Part shown: positions 14,850 through 22,760 of the stretch, one piece after another | Layout: every line of letters starts with the position of its first letter | Numbering within the stretch: position 1 is the stretch's first letter | Origin: an uncultured Selenomonadales bacterium | GTDB lineage: Bacteria > Bacillota > Negativicutes > Selenomonadales > Selenomonadaceae | NCBI GenBank assembly: GCA_937877655.1 | Contig: CALFJC010000111.1 | Coordinates: 1-30,251 of the forward strand | DNA length: 30,251 nucleotides | Direction: 5' to 3' | The notes under the pieces: generated by a model | What the model saw: the letters and a program-made list of their open reading frames with translations, nothing else | What the model was told of the DNA's origin: nothing | The model's database searches: none | Translations under genes and position numbers: made by a program

Positions 14850-16250
14850 TTAGGCGTAACAAATTTTGCCGGGATTCAAGATGTTGTTGGGGTCGAAAAT
14901 TTTTTTCACGCCGCGCATTATAGCCAAACTTTGAGCCGGCAGAGATTCTTTCAAGTAAGGTTGTTTAACAAGCCCGATGCCGTGTTCACCTGAAACTTGC
15001 CCCTTGAGTTCGCGAGCCTTTTCGTACATGCGATTCATTGCGCAATTCATCAGCTCTTGCCATTTATCTTCCGTCAAGTCGTCGCGCAAAATGTAAACGT
15101 GTAAATTTCCGTCACCCGCGTGTCCGAAAGACTTTATCCTTATTCCAAGTTCCCCGCGCAGATCGTGCACAAATTCCACAAAGTCATTAACTCGGTTGCG
15201 CGGAACAACAACATCAACTTCGTCCATCATGGACGTATTGCCTTTTATCGCCTCCAAGAACGCGCCGCGTGCCTTCCAAACGGGAGTACTGCGCTCTTCG
15301 GTGTCGGCAATAAGTAAATCAATCGCGCCCTGCTCCAAACAAATTTTCGCAACGTCATCATAGTACTTGGTAATTTCTTCTTTGCTGTTGCCGTCGAATT
15401 TTAAAAGGAGATAAGCATCCGCTTGGTTGTCGGGAAATTTTCTGCCCAAATATTCTTCCGCGTCCAAAATAACTTCGCGCTCCATGAATTCAATCGCGGT
15501 CGGCACGGCTTTTGACTTGATGATAAGCGGCACGGTTCGGATTGCTTGCGCCAAAGTCGGAAAGGGAATAAGCAAGCTGATATTGCATTTCGGCAACGGC
15601 AACAAGCGAAGAACGGCTTTTGTAACGAAAGCCAGCGTGCCTTCCGAGCCGATAATCATATTTTTCAAGTCGTAGCCCGAAGAATTTTTAACAACTTTTC
15701 CGCCGAGTTCAAGAATCGTTCCGTCCGCCAAGACAACTTCCAAAGCGCGAACAAAATCGCGGGTGACGCCGTATTTAACCGCAGTCATGCCGCCGGCATT
15801 TGTGCTGATATTGCCGCCGATTGTTGCGGATTTTTCGCCGGGGTCGGGCGGATAAAAAAAGCCCTTCTCTTCGACATAAGCGCGAAGTGTCATAATCAAA
15901 ACGCCCGGCTCAACCGTGAGCGTCAAATTTTCCTCGTCAAGCTCCAAGATGTGATTCATAAGCGTTGTGTCAATCATGATTCCCTTTTCAATCGCGACGG
16001 ACGCGCCGACAAGCCCGGTGCCTGCGCCGCGCGGAGTGACGGGGATTTTTTTTTCGTTCGCGTAAGCCAAAATCTTTGAAACTTCCCGCGCAGAAATGAC
16101 GCGTGCCACCAAGTCCGGATAAGAACGCTTAACGGTAAGTTCGTCGTGGCTGTACTCCTCGTTAATTTCGTCGCGCCAGAGAATTCGCTCGCGGTCAAGG
16201 AAAGTCGCGATAACCGCCAAGTCTTTCTCGTCCATTTTTTTGTAGCTCAT
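14850..16250 (-). CDS. lctD: FAD-binding lactate dehydrogenase (LctD/GlcD type)
   Basis: A 466-residue flavoprotein: a PCMH-type FAD-binding domain (VTPRGAGTGLVGASV, YPPDPGEKSATIGGNI, NAGGMTAVKYGVTRDFV, IGSEGTLAFVT) followed by the FAD-oxidase C domain with HAGDGNLHVYILRDD and the metal-site SGEHGIGLVK. Alone the sequence could be a glycolate or D-lactate dehydrogenase. Directly upstream etfA and etfB, overlapping by four bases, and larA downstream match the lct operon of Acetobacterium woodii, whose LctBCD complex oxidises lactate with NAD+ while using reduced ferredoxin (electron confurcation). That role is inferred from context. Confidence 0.9.
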   Translation of the reverse strand: MSYKKMDEKDLAVIATFLDRERILWRDEINEEYSHDELTVKRSYPDLVARVISAREVSKILAYANEKKIPVTPRGAGTGLVGASVAIEKGIMIDTTLMNHILELDEENLTLTVEPGVLIMTLRAYVEEKGFFYPPDPGEKSATIGGNISTNAGGMTAVKYGVTRDFVRALEVVLADGTILELGGKVVKNSSGYDLKNMIIGSEGTLAFVTKAVLRLLPLPKCNISLLIPFPTLAQAIRTVPLIIKSKAVPTAIEFMEREVILDAEEYLGRKFPDNQADAYLLLKFDGNSKEEITKYYDDVAKICLEQGAIDLLIADTEERSTPVWKARGAFLEAIKGNTSMMDEVDVVVPRNRVNDFVEFVHDLRGELGIRIKSFGHAGDGNLHVYILRDDLTEDKWQELMNCAMNRMYEKARELKGQVSGEHGIGLVKQPYLKESLPAQSLAIMRGVKKIFDPNNILNPGKICYA

Positions 16251-17437
16251 GCGATGCTCCTCCCCTGCCTAATTTTTTCAATGAGTTTCGGAACAATTTC
16301 ATAAAGGTCACCGACTACGGCATAATTTGCAACCTTGAAGATTGACGCCTTCGGGTCGGTGTTGATTGCAAAAATTTTTTCGGAATGTTCCATGCCCGCC
16401 ACGAATTGAACGGAGCCGGAGACGCCGCAAGTAATGATTAGTTTTGGGCGAACGGTACGCCCCGAAAGTCCAATCTGCCGCTTCGGCTCAAGCCAGCCGC
16501 CTTCAACCAATGGTCTCGTACAAGCAAAATCTCCGTCCAAAACTTCGGCAAGTTCGCGAACAAGATTTAAATCTTCCTTTTTCTTTATGCCGCGCCCCGC
16601 CACAACCAAAATTTCTGCATTTTCAATGCCGATTTCTCTCGGTTTTTTGGCAATGCTCAAAATTTCAACCTTGCTCGTGAATTTTTCGGCGTCCACTTCA
16701 AGCGGCTCGATACTCCCTGAAATTTCTTCGTTGCGCTTTGGCGCGTCCATAATTTTGTAGCGCACGGTTGCCATTTGCGGACGATGATTTGGCGTAAGAA
16801 TTTCTGCCATGATGTTGCCGCCGAACGCCGGGCGAATCTGGATGAGATCCGTATTTTCGTGAATGTCAAGAACTGTGCAGTCGGCGGTTAATCCGGTGTG
16901 GAAACGAGCCGCGACTCTCGGCGCAAGTTGACGACCAACGGGCGTTGCTCCAACCAAAATTGCCGCTGGCTTGGCTTTGTTTATAAAAGTTGCAAAAGCT
17001 GTTGCGTAATTTTCAATGTCAAATGCTTGCAGTTTCGCTCTGTCGCAGACAAAAACTTTTTCAACGCCGTAATGCAAAATTTCCTGCGCGGGCTGAAAAA
17101 TATTTTCTCCGAGAAAAACTGCATAGACAGGCTGATTAATTTTGGCGGCAAGTTCCTTTGCCTTGCCGATAAGTTCATAGGTGACGGGATGAATTTTGCC
17201 GTCCACGTGGTCGACATAAACCGCAATGCCGCGCCAAGCCGACTTATCGATTTGCGCGAGAGTTTCCTCGACGAATTCAAAAACGCCCGCGCCTCTTTTC
17301 ACACACAATTTGCAAAGACGACAGGCGGCGTTGATTTCAATCTTGCCGTTGATATTTTCCATTGCTCCGAACGGACAAATTTTAATAAGCGCGGCGGCAT
17401 CTTGCACCCGTTCATTATGCACGATTAATTTTCCCAT
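16247..17437 (-). CDS. etfA: Electron transfer flavoprotein alpha subunit with single-cluster ferredoxin domain
   Basis: A 396-residue EtfA. The C-terminal FAD domain has LSGRTVRPKLIITCGVSGS, QFVAGMEHSEKIFAINTD and the ANYAVVGDLYEIVP end, and the middle has the alpha/beta Etf fold. In front is a ~50-residue ferredoxin-like extension. It retains Cys21 (CPFGAM) and Cys39, 42, 45 (CRLCKLC) but lacks the first CxxCxxC and the last Cys-Pro. In two-cluster ferredoxins, those four retained Cys bind one cluster and the missing four bind the other, so this protein should carry exactly one [4Fe-4S]. It likely relays electrons to or from ferredoxin in the lactate dehydrogenase-Etf complex. Start ATG 17435-17437; its 3' end overlaps the lctD start. 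Confidence 0.93.
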   Translation of the reverse strand: MGKLIVHNERVQDAAALIKICPFGAMENINGKIEINAACRLCKLCVKRGAGVFEFVEETLAQIDKSAWRGIAVYVDHVDGKIHPVTYELIGKAKELAAKINQPVYAVFLGENIFQPAQEILHYGVEKVFVCDRAKLQAFDIENYATAFATFINKAKPAAILVGATPVGRQLAPRVAARFHTGLTADCTVLDIHENTDLIQIRPAFGGNIMAEILTPNHRPQMATVRYKIMDAPKRNEEISGSIEPLEVDAEKFTSKVEILSIAKKPREIGIENAEILVVAGRGIKKKEDLNLVRELAEVLDGDFACTRPLVEGGWLEPKRQIGLSGRTVRPKLIITCGVSGSVQFVAGMEHSEKIFAINTDPKASIFKVANYAVVGDLYEIVPKLIEKIRQGRSIA

Positions 17438-17450
17438 GATTGTCCTCCCG

Positions 17451-18242
17451 TTAAGCCGTGAACTTCATTTTCTTTAACGCGTCATAAATTCGTTCGGATA
17501 ACTCGTCGGCGGAACCTGTCCACGTTTCTTGAACTTTATCGGACTTCGGCGGGAAGATGCGTTGAACTTTTGTCGGTGAACCGTCAAGCCCGTAATGTTT
17601 GGCATTTTTGTCCGCCATGTCGTTTAGCGTGTAGCAACTGATTTCTCTGTCGGCAGTTGCCTTTTGCTTTTTGTAGGAAGGAAGGCGCGGCTCGTAAATA
17701 TCTTTTTGAACGGTGATAAGGCAAGGGAACGGAACTTTTAATTTCTCAATGTCGTCGCTCATTTCCATATCAACAACTATATGATTGAGTTCAACCTTGT
17801 CGATATTTCGGACATTACAGACGCAGGGAATGCCCAATGCTTCCGAAACTTCGGGACCGACTTGAGCGGTGTCGCCGTCGGTGGTTTGCAACCCGCAGAT
17901 TATCAGATCAAACTTGCCAAACTTGCGAATGCCTTGCGAAAGAGTGTAGCTCGTGGCTAAAACATCCGCGCCGCCAAATTTTCGGTCGGTGATAAGCCCG
18001 CCTTTGTCCGCGCCCATTGCAAAAGCCTCGTACAATATCGCTTTGGCTTGCGGCGGTCCCATGGTTAAAACGCTGACATTGCCGCCGTATTTTTCGCGGA
18101 GCCTAAGCCCCGTCTCCAATGCAAACAAATCGTAAGGATTCATTTTTGCATCTGCGCCGGTTCGTTTCAGAACTCCCGTCACGGGATCAACTTCGACCTT
18201 ATTTGAGCCGGGAACTTGTTTAATGCACACCAGAATTTCCAC
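17451..18242 (-). CDS. etfB: Electron transfer flavoprotein beta subunit
   Basis: A 263-residue EtfB, partner of the EtfA encoded 13 bases downstream. It starts ILVCIKQVPGSNKVEVDP, has LTMGPPQAKAILYEAFAMGA and the GLQTTDGDTAQVGPEVSEAL loop that is typical of the bifurcating clade with a second FAD, and the PFPCLITVQKDIYEPRLPSY segment. In the complex it would bind NAD(H) and its own FAD. It begins with GTG at 18240-18242, supported by GGGGAG seven bases upstream. It is the first gene of the lactate operon; a terminator for the sulfate cluster and a candidate operator lie in the 255-base region before it. Confidence 0.93.
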   Translation of the reverse strand: MEILVCIKQVPGSNKVEVDPVTGVLKRTGADAKMNPYDLFALETGLRLREKYGGNVSVLTMGPPQAKAILYEAFAMGADKGGLITDRKFGGADVLATSYTLSQGIRKFGKFDLIICGLQTTDGDTAQVGPEVSEALGIPCVCNVRNIDKVELNHIVVDMEMSDDIEKLKVPFPCLITVQKDIYEPRLPSYKKQKATADREISCYTLNDMADKNAKHYGLDGSPTKVQRIFPPKSDKVQETWTGSADELSERIYDALKKMKFTA

Positions 18243-18304
18243 AATCCATCTCCCCTTTGTTTTATCCGAAATCGGCGAGAATTTATTTCTTGGAATTGAT
18301 TTTA

Positions 18305-18318
18305 GTATCTTAGCATAC
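18305..18318 (-). promoter_or_regulatory. Candidate operator/promoter region of the lactate operon
   Basis: A 14-base imperfect palindrome of the form GTAT-NNTANN-ATAC lies ~65 bases before etfB. Its half-sites loosely recall GntR-family lactate or fatty-acid regulator sites. Possible promoter boxes overlap it (TTGTAG, 15 bases, TATGCT), but the spacing is short and I do not consider the promoter settled. No regulator gene is in the window. Confidence 0.3.
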
Positions 18319-18378
18319 CTTCAAAAAAACGGCTACAAATATTTTTGAACATTTTTTGGGCATTGAGTGACAACGCCG

Positions 18379-18410
18379 AAAAAAAAGACGAAGCCCTTTC
18401 TCGCTCCGCC
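18379..18410 (-). terminator. Terminator of the sulfate assimilation cluster
   Basis: Minus-strand stem GGCGGAGC/GCTTCGTC (eight pairs, two of them G-U) with an eight-base loop, followed by eight T. It is placed after the last gene (DUF2292) and before the lactate operon leader. Confidence 0.65.
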
Positions 18411-18432
18411 CGAAAATTAGCCGACGTTTTTT

Positions 18433-18495
18433 AATTAAGAATTACGCATTACGAATTACTAATTGCTAATTGCTAATTGCTAATTCCTAATTGCC
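18433..18495 (-). repeat. Heptanucleotide repeat array, 9 units, after the DUF2292 stop
   Basis: Nine 7-base units in register begin two bases after the TGA, read on the minus strand: GGCAATT, AGGAATT, three identical AGCAATT, AGTAATT, CGTAATG, CGTAATT and CTTAATT. This is the longest of four such arrays. The stretch from stop codon through the first two units is the same as after livH. Three identical neighbours show recent slippage. Confidence 0.85.
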
Positions 18496-18497
18496 TT

Positions 18498-18836
18498 TCA
18501 AATTCCTTCGCCGTCAAGCCCCGTGAATCGCTGTTGAATCGTTCGTTCAATTTGAGTGACTCGCCCCTTTTGAATTTTTACAACCAATCGCCCGTAAAGG
18601 AGCCGCGAAAATTCTTTGCGAATCTGCTCACTCAAATTTTTTAAAAGTTCCTCGCTCAACGGCGAAAATTTCGTTGACCAATCGGACAGCCGCCGCCGAA
18701 AAATTATTTCGACCTGCATTAAAACTCCGTCCTGCGCCACAAAAATTATTTCGCCCGAAGAAATTTTCCTCAATTCCTCAAGTGCGAAACTCAAAACTTC
18801 ATCGGGTATCGCACCAAAATTTTTTCTGACCATCAT
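18498..18836 (-). CDS. Protein with two tandem DUF2292 (YezD-like) modules
   Basis: A 112-residue protein (ATG 18834-18836, or the adjacent ATG at 18831). It holds two copies of a short module of form G-x-hydrophobic-V-x-x-G-x-x-x-Q-hydrophobic-E-x: SGEIIFVAQDGVLMQVEIIF around residues 27-46 and YGRLVVKIQKGRVTQIERTI around 81-100. A single module of ~60 residues is the YezD/DUF2292 family, which often lies beside sulfate or sulfite assimilation genes and whose function is unknown. The gene overlaps the 3' end of the sulfite reductase by 38 bases and closes the cluster. The upstream in-frame ATG at 18882-18884 would add 16 residues, but these show no family similarity. Confidence 0.7.
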   Translation of the reverse strand: MMVRKNFGAIPDEVLSFALEELRKISSGEIIFVAQDGVLMQVEIIFRRRLSDWSTKFSPLSEELLKNLSEQIRKEFSRLLYGRLVVKIQKGRVTQIERTIQQRFTGLDGEGI

Positions 18837-19695
18837 AAGCCTCGCGAATCTTTTCAGTGAATTCTTCCGCGCCGAGCCGTTCAAAAGTCAAACTCAAACG
18901 CTCGCCCATTTTAGCGCGTTCATTGAAAAAATTCAACGTTGCCTCAATAACTCTGTAAAGTGTCTGCTCGTCTTTAATCAGCGGCAGAATTTTTTTCCCG
19001 ACAGAAATTTTATTGCCGTATCGCCCGCCGAAAGAAATTATAAAGCCCGTCTCGCAGTTCAGAGCCGCCGCCTTGCAAATTTTGACGCAACGCCCGCAGT
19101 TTATGCACTTGTCGCGATTAATCGCCCAAATTTTTTCTGCGCGATTAATTTCAATCGCTCCGGCGGGACAAATTTTTTTACACGCTCCGCAAAAAATACA
19201 TTTCTCCGGAATCCAATTCGGCTCGGCTCCGCCCTTTATGCCAATGTCATTTTCTTCTGCCTTGAGACAATTATTCGCGCAACCCGTCACGCCTATTTTA
19301 AATTTGTGCGGCAATTCGCGTCCGCCGTAACGTCGATCCAATTCGCGAGCAATTTTCAGCGTGTCGATATTCCCCGAAGAACAAATTGCATTTCCTTGAC
19401 AAGCCGTTATCGTTCTGATTCGCGCCCCGCAAACTCCGACTTCGACGCCGCCCGCCGCCAATGTCGCTTTAACTGCAGGAATGTCATTAAATTTTATGAA
19501 CGGAATTTCTATTCCCTGCCGCGAAGTCAAATGAATGTATCCCGCGCCGAAAATCTCGGCGACAACTTTTATCGTGCCGAGTTGCTCTGCCGTAAAATGT
19601 CCGCCGACATTTTTTAATCGCATGGAAAAATAATTCTCCTGCCGCTGTTGCATGAAACCGTTGCTCTTCAACTCTTTTAAAATTTTCTTGTCCAT
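18799..19695 (-). CDS. Siroheme [4Fe-4S] sulfite reductase, AsrC-like with ferredoxin domain
   Basis: A 298-residue protein that probably reduces sulfite to sulfide. It has an N-terminal ferredoxin-like half domain (to ~80), then the siroheme/Fe-S motif C-x5-C (Cys99, 105) and C-x3-C (Cys139, 143), then two ferredoxin motifs: Cys166/169/172/176 (CIFCGACKKICP) and Cys197/200/203/207. This order matches the catalytic C subunit of anaerobic sulfite reductase; asrA and asrB are absent from the window, so the electron donor is not clear. The ATG at 19693-19695 follows GGGAG and starts just after the stop of the upstream ECF gene, so the two are coupled. The cluster context argues for assimilatory use; nitrite reduction is the alternative. 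Confidence 0.85.
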   Translation of the reverse strand: MDKKILKELKSNGFMQQRQENYFSMRLKNVGGHFTAEQLGTIKVVAEIFGAGYIHLTSRQGIEIPFIKFNDIPAVKATLAAGGVEVGVCGARIRTITACQGNAICSSGNIDTLKIARELDRRYGGRELPHKFKIGVTGCANNCLKAEENDIGIKGGAEPNWIPEKCIFCGACKKICPAGAIEINRAEKIWAINRDKCINCGRCVKICKAAALNCETGFIISFGGRYGNKISVGKKILPLIKDEQTLYRVIEATLNFFNERAKMGERLSLTFERLGAEEFTEKIREAYDGQKKFWCDTR

Positions 19696-19697
19696 CG

Positions 19698-20171
19698 TCA
19701 AAGTCTCCCAAAATTTTTTATCGCCCTGCTCAAGACGATTACAACGAAAATATTTACCGCCGCTTTCAGCAAAAGACCCGGCGTCGACGCAAGCCCCGCG
19801 CTTAAGCTGTCATAAAGAAATGCGCCCGCCAATGTGTAGCCCGCCGCCATAACGAGACTTGCCGTTATCAAACTCAACAAAAAATTTTTTTCGCGCAGTC
19901 GCCAAAAAATTTCTGCCTCCGCCGCCTTGATTAAAATTGTCGGCACTATCCATATCGGAAAGCCGCTTAAAAAATCTGCCAATGCCGAGCCGATTACTCC
20001 GCTTAAAATTCCGACGCGCCGTCCGCCAAAAATTACCGATAAAAAAATTGCCGCGTCGCCCAAATGTGCGTAGCCGAGCGGGATGGGAATTTTCGGTACA
20101 AATGTTGCCACGAACACAAACGCCGTCATCATCGCCGCCAAAGTTAATTGCTTCGTCTTCAACTTAATCAC
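19698..20171 (-). CDS. ECF transporter S component, substrate unknown
   Basis: A 157-residue membrane protein with five to six hydrophobic helices. The start KQLTLAAMMTAFVFVATFVP and the segment HLGDAAIFLSVIFGGRRVG are typical of small-molecule-binding S components (DUF1393/ECF-type riboflavin-family fold). It would work with EcfA1/A2/T encoded elsewhere, as is usual for group II ECF systems. It starts with GTG at 20169-20171, four bases after cysN, with only a weak ribosome site (AGCAGG), and is followed closely by the sulfite reductase. A sulfur-containing or sulfur-pathway substrate is suggested by position only. Confidence 0.75.
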   Translation of the reverse strand: MIKLKTKQLTLAAMMTAFVFVATFVPKIPIPLGYAHLGDAAIFLSVIFGGRRVGILSGVIGSALADFLSGFPIWIVPTILIKAAEAEIFWRLREKNFLLSLITASLVMAAGYTLAGAFLYDSLSAGLASTPGLLLKAAVNIFVVIVLSRAIKNFGRL

Positions 20172-20174
20172 CTG

Positions 20175-21863
20175 CTAAATCACATAATCAAAATAAAATT
20201 TCAGTGTGCGGAATTGATTCAGGAAAAAATATTTGTTGGAGAAGTCGGCAAGTTCGCGGGGATTTTCTACTGCGCGGAACTCCCTCAATAATTCTTCAAA
20301 CTGCGCGGACGTATTAACTTTTAAACCGAAGCCGCGCCCGTTGACATGCGGAACTTTTTCAAAAGTGTAATCGGCGAGCCGCCCGATTGAAATAATTTCG
20401 GCGTCGCGAATTTTTACGAACGCAGATTCATTCAACAAAATTATGTCGAAGTCGGCAGGATAATCGTAGCTGAAGCCCGCCGTTTGAATTTTATCTCCGA
20501 CGCGATAAATTTCATTTTGCGGCTCGGCAACCTGCGTGATTTTCCTTTGTTCCACGTCGTAATAAAATTCGTCAAAAAGTTCTGCGCGGAAATTTTGCTC
20601 GCCATTGGTAAAAATCGTGCCGTCCGCCTCCGAATTTTCGGCACTCAAAACAATTCCTCCGCCTGCAACGTCCCAACCGTCAATCAGAACAAATCGCCCC
20701 GTCGCGGGACATTTTCCGAAATCGTCAAACGCAATTTTTTCTTTGAGCTTGAAAATAATTTCTCCGACATCATCGCGCTTGAGTTTGACGGAAATTTTTT
20801 GACTTTCCAAAGTTGCGGCGTCGATTGTGCGAATAATTTTTTCAACCGTCGCTTCAACCTCAGCCGTCGCCATTTTCAATTTGTAACTTTTGCCGACCGT
20901 CAAAAAATTTTTCCCCATCCAAAAAACCGATGCCCGCAATCGATTTGAAATTTGCGGCGCGTTGCCCGTCGCAATTATTTCTCCGCGCTTGTTGAAAAAT
21001 TCATCCTCAACAATTATTCCGACGCTCTCGCCCGCCCGCGCAGAAATTTTTTTATCGCGCTCCTGCCACCAAGCAAACTCTTTTACAATCGTCTCTCGAC
21101 CTTCGGGGAAAATTTTTATCTTGTCGCCGACATGCAAAGTTCCCGCCTCAATTCGCCCGACGATAATTCGCCGCTCGTCAAATTTGTAAACGTCTTGAAT
21201 CGGAAATCTCAACGCCGCCGAAAAATTTTCCTCAATGCCGCCGATTTTGTCCAGAGTTTCAATCAAAGTTTCGCCCGCGTACCAAGAAAGATTTTTTGAA
21301 CGGCTTGTAATGTTGTCGCCCAAAAATCCGCTTACCGGTATAAATTTTTCGGGCATGACCTTAAGCGGCGCAAGAAAATTTTTTATCTCGCTTACAACTG
21401 CGCGGAAAATTTTTTCGTCCCAATCGACGAGATCCATTTTGTTGACGAGGACAAAAATTTTTTTTATGCCCAGCAAACTCAACAGGTAAGCATGTCGCCG
21501 CGATTGTTCCCGCACGCCCGATTGCGCATCTATTACCAAAAACGCCGCGTTCGCATTTGCCGCCCCGCTTATCATGTTTTTCAGAAATTCTTTGTGTCCC
21601 GGCGCGTCGATTATCAAATAATCCCGCGCAGGCGTCGAAAATTTCAGTTGCGTTGTGTCGATTGTAATTCCCTGCTGCCGTTCTTCGGCGAAGGCGTCGA
21701 GCAAATAGGCGAACTCAAAATTTTTGCCCGTCTCATCCGCAATGCGCTGAACTTTATCGATAATTCCCTGCGGCAAAGATTTTGTGTCGTAAAGCAATCG
21801 CCCGATAATTGTGCTCTTGCCGTGATCCACGTGTCCGACGAAAACAATTTTTAATTCGCTCAT
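20175..21863 (-). CDS. cysN: Sulfate adenylyltransferase subunit 1 (CysN) with C-terminal extension
   Basis: A 562-residue GTPase subunit that drives APS formation from ATP and sulfate by CysD. GTPase motifs: GHVDHGKST near the N-terminus, the effector region with ERQQGITIDTTQLKFSTP, DAPGHKEF, NKMDLVDW and PVSGFLGDN, followed by EF-Tu-like beta-barrels ending at about residue 407 (FVLIDGWDVAGGG). Residues ~408-562 are an added domain without a second P-loop, so it is not the APS kinase of CysNC fusions. The ATG at 21861-21863 is preferred over one eight codons upstream because AAAGG precedes it and the family begins there. A heptanucleotide array lies in the gap to cysD. Confidence 0.92.
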   Translation of the reverse strand: MSELKIVFVGHVDHGKSTIIGRLLYDTKSLPQGIIDKVQRIADETGKNFEFAYLLDAFAEERQQGITIDTTQLKFSTPARDYLIIDAPGHKEFLKNMISGAANANAAFLVIDAQSGVREQSRRHAYLLSLLGIKKIFVLVNKMDLVDWDEKIFRAVVSEIKNFLAPLKVMPEKFIPVSGFLGDNITSRSKNLSWYAGETLIETLDKIGGIEENFSAALRFPIQDVYKFDERRIIVGRIEAGTLHVGDKIKIFPEGRETIVKEFAWWQERDKKISARAGESVGIIVEDEFFNKRGEIIATGNAPQISNRLRASVFWMGKNFLTVGKSYKLKMATAEVEATVEKIIRTIDAATLESQKISVKLKRDDVGEIIFKLKEKIAFDDFGKCPATGRFVLIDGWDVAGGGIVLSAENSEADGTIFTNGEQNFRAELFDEFYYDVEQRKITQVAEPQNEIYRVGDKIQTAGFSYDYPADFDIILLNESAFVKIRDAEIISIGRLADYTFEKVPHVNGRGFGLKVNTSAQFEELLREFRAVENPRELADFSNKYFFLNQFRTLKFYFDYVI

Positions 21864-21912
21864 AAAGTGCACACCTTTCAAATGCAATCAAAGACAGCGG
21901 AAAAATTTTTTT

Positions 21913-21947
21913 CATTACTCATTACACATTACTAATTACTCATTACA
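21913..21947 (-). repeat. Heptanucleotide repeat array, 5 units, overlapping the cysD stop
   Basis: Five 7-base units in register, read on the minus strand: TGTAATG, AGTAATT, AGTAATG, TGTAATG, AGTAATG. The first contains the cysD stop codon TAA itself. The units are the same family as those at 3778-3819 and 18433-18495 (core AAT preceded by a purine-rich triplet). Confidence 0.8.
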
Positions 21948-22743
21948 TATACCCTTCGCGCCGCAATTTTTGCAAAGCGTAAGAATCCTCGTTATCTTGC
22001 GCCCGCCCCGCACGTTCGCCGACATTCGTTGACTTCAGCTCTTCAATGATTTTTTCGAGAGTATCAGCCTCCGAATCAATTTGCCCCGTGCAACACGCAC
22101 AACCCAAACTCCGATAACGCTTGCCGTTTTTGGCAAAATACAAATCGATTATCGGAATGTTTTCGCGGCGAATGTATTCCCAAATGTCAAGCTCCGTCCA
22201 CGAAAGCAAAGGATGAACTCTGATGTGATGTCCTTTCGGAAAATCTGTTTTGAATTGATTCCAAAACTCCGGCGGCTGATTCGTATAATCCCATGCGTCC
22301 GATTCGTTGCGCTCGCTGAAAACTCTTTCCTTTGAACGAGAGCCTTCTTCGTCACGCCGAACGCCGACAATTAAGCCGTCAAAGCCGTAAAGCTTGACAA
22401 CTTGCTTTAAACCTTCCGTTTTCAAAAGTCTGCAACATTCAAGCCGCCCAAGCGCGGGACTCGCTCCGATTTTTACGGCGTCCCAATTTGTGTGGACAAT
22501 TAATTTTATTCCGAGCTCTTTTGCCACGCGGTCGCGATATTCAATCATCGCCGGGATTTTTCTCAACGTGTCGACATGAATGAACGGGAACGGCACATGC
22601 CCGAAAAATGCTTTTTGCGCCAGCCAAAGCAAAACCGTTGAATCTTTTCCGATTGACCAGAGCATCCCCAGCTTGCCGAGTTTGCAATAAGCTTCCCGCA
22701 AAATGTAAATGCTCTCCGATTCCAATTCGTCGAGTCTGTCCAT
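21943..22743 (-). CDS. cysD: Sulfate adenylyltransferase subunit 2 (CysD)
   Basis: A 266-residue PP-loop ATP pyrophosphatase of the PAPS reductase/CysD family, the catalytic half of sulfate adenylyltransferase. The PP-loop is SIGKDS (residues 30-35; the family norm is SGGKDS). Other family motifs are FPFIHVDTLRKIPAMIEYRD, the DGLIVGVRRDEEGSRSKERV segment, HPLLSWTELDIWEYI and the Cys-containing RSLGCACCTG. The start ATG has GGAGGAG upstream. In the gap to aprB lies the ~95-base palindromic element; cysN follows after the heptanucleotide array. Confidence 0.95.
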   Translation of the reverse strand: MDRLDELESESIYILREAYCKLGKLGMLWSIGKDSTVLLWLAQKAFFGHVPFPFIHVDTLRKIPAMIEYRDRVAKELGIKLIVHTNWDAVKIGASPALGRLECCRLLKTEGLKQVVKLYGFDGLIVGVRRDEEGSRSKERVFSERNESDAWDYTNQPPEFWNQFKTDFPKGHHIRVHPLLSWTELDIWEYIRRENIPIIDLYFAKNGKRYRSLGCACCTGQIDSEADTLEKIIEELKSTNVGERAGRAQDNEDSYALQKLRREGYM

Positions 22744-22760
22744 AAAATTTTCTCCTCCAA

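Noticed and set aside
18433..18495. CRISPR array
   Set aside because: Units are seven bases without spacers, no cas genes lie nearby, and the same units occur in short arrays at other stop codons.
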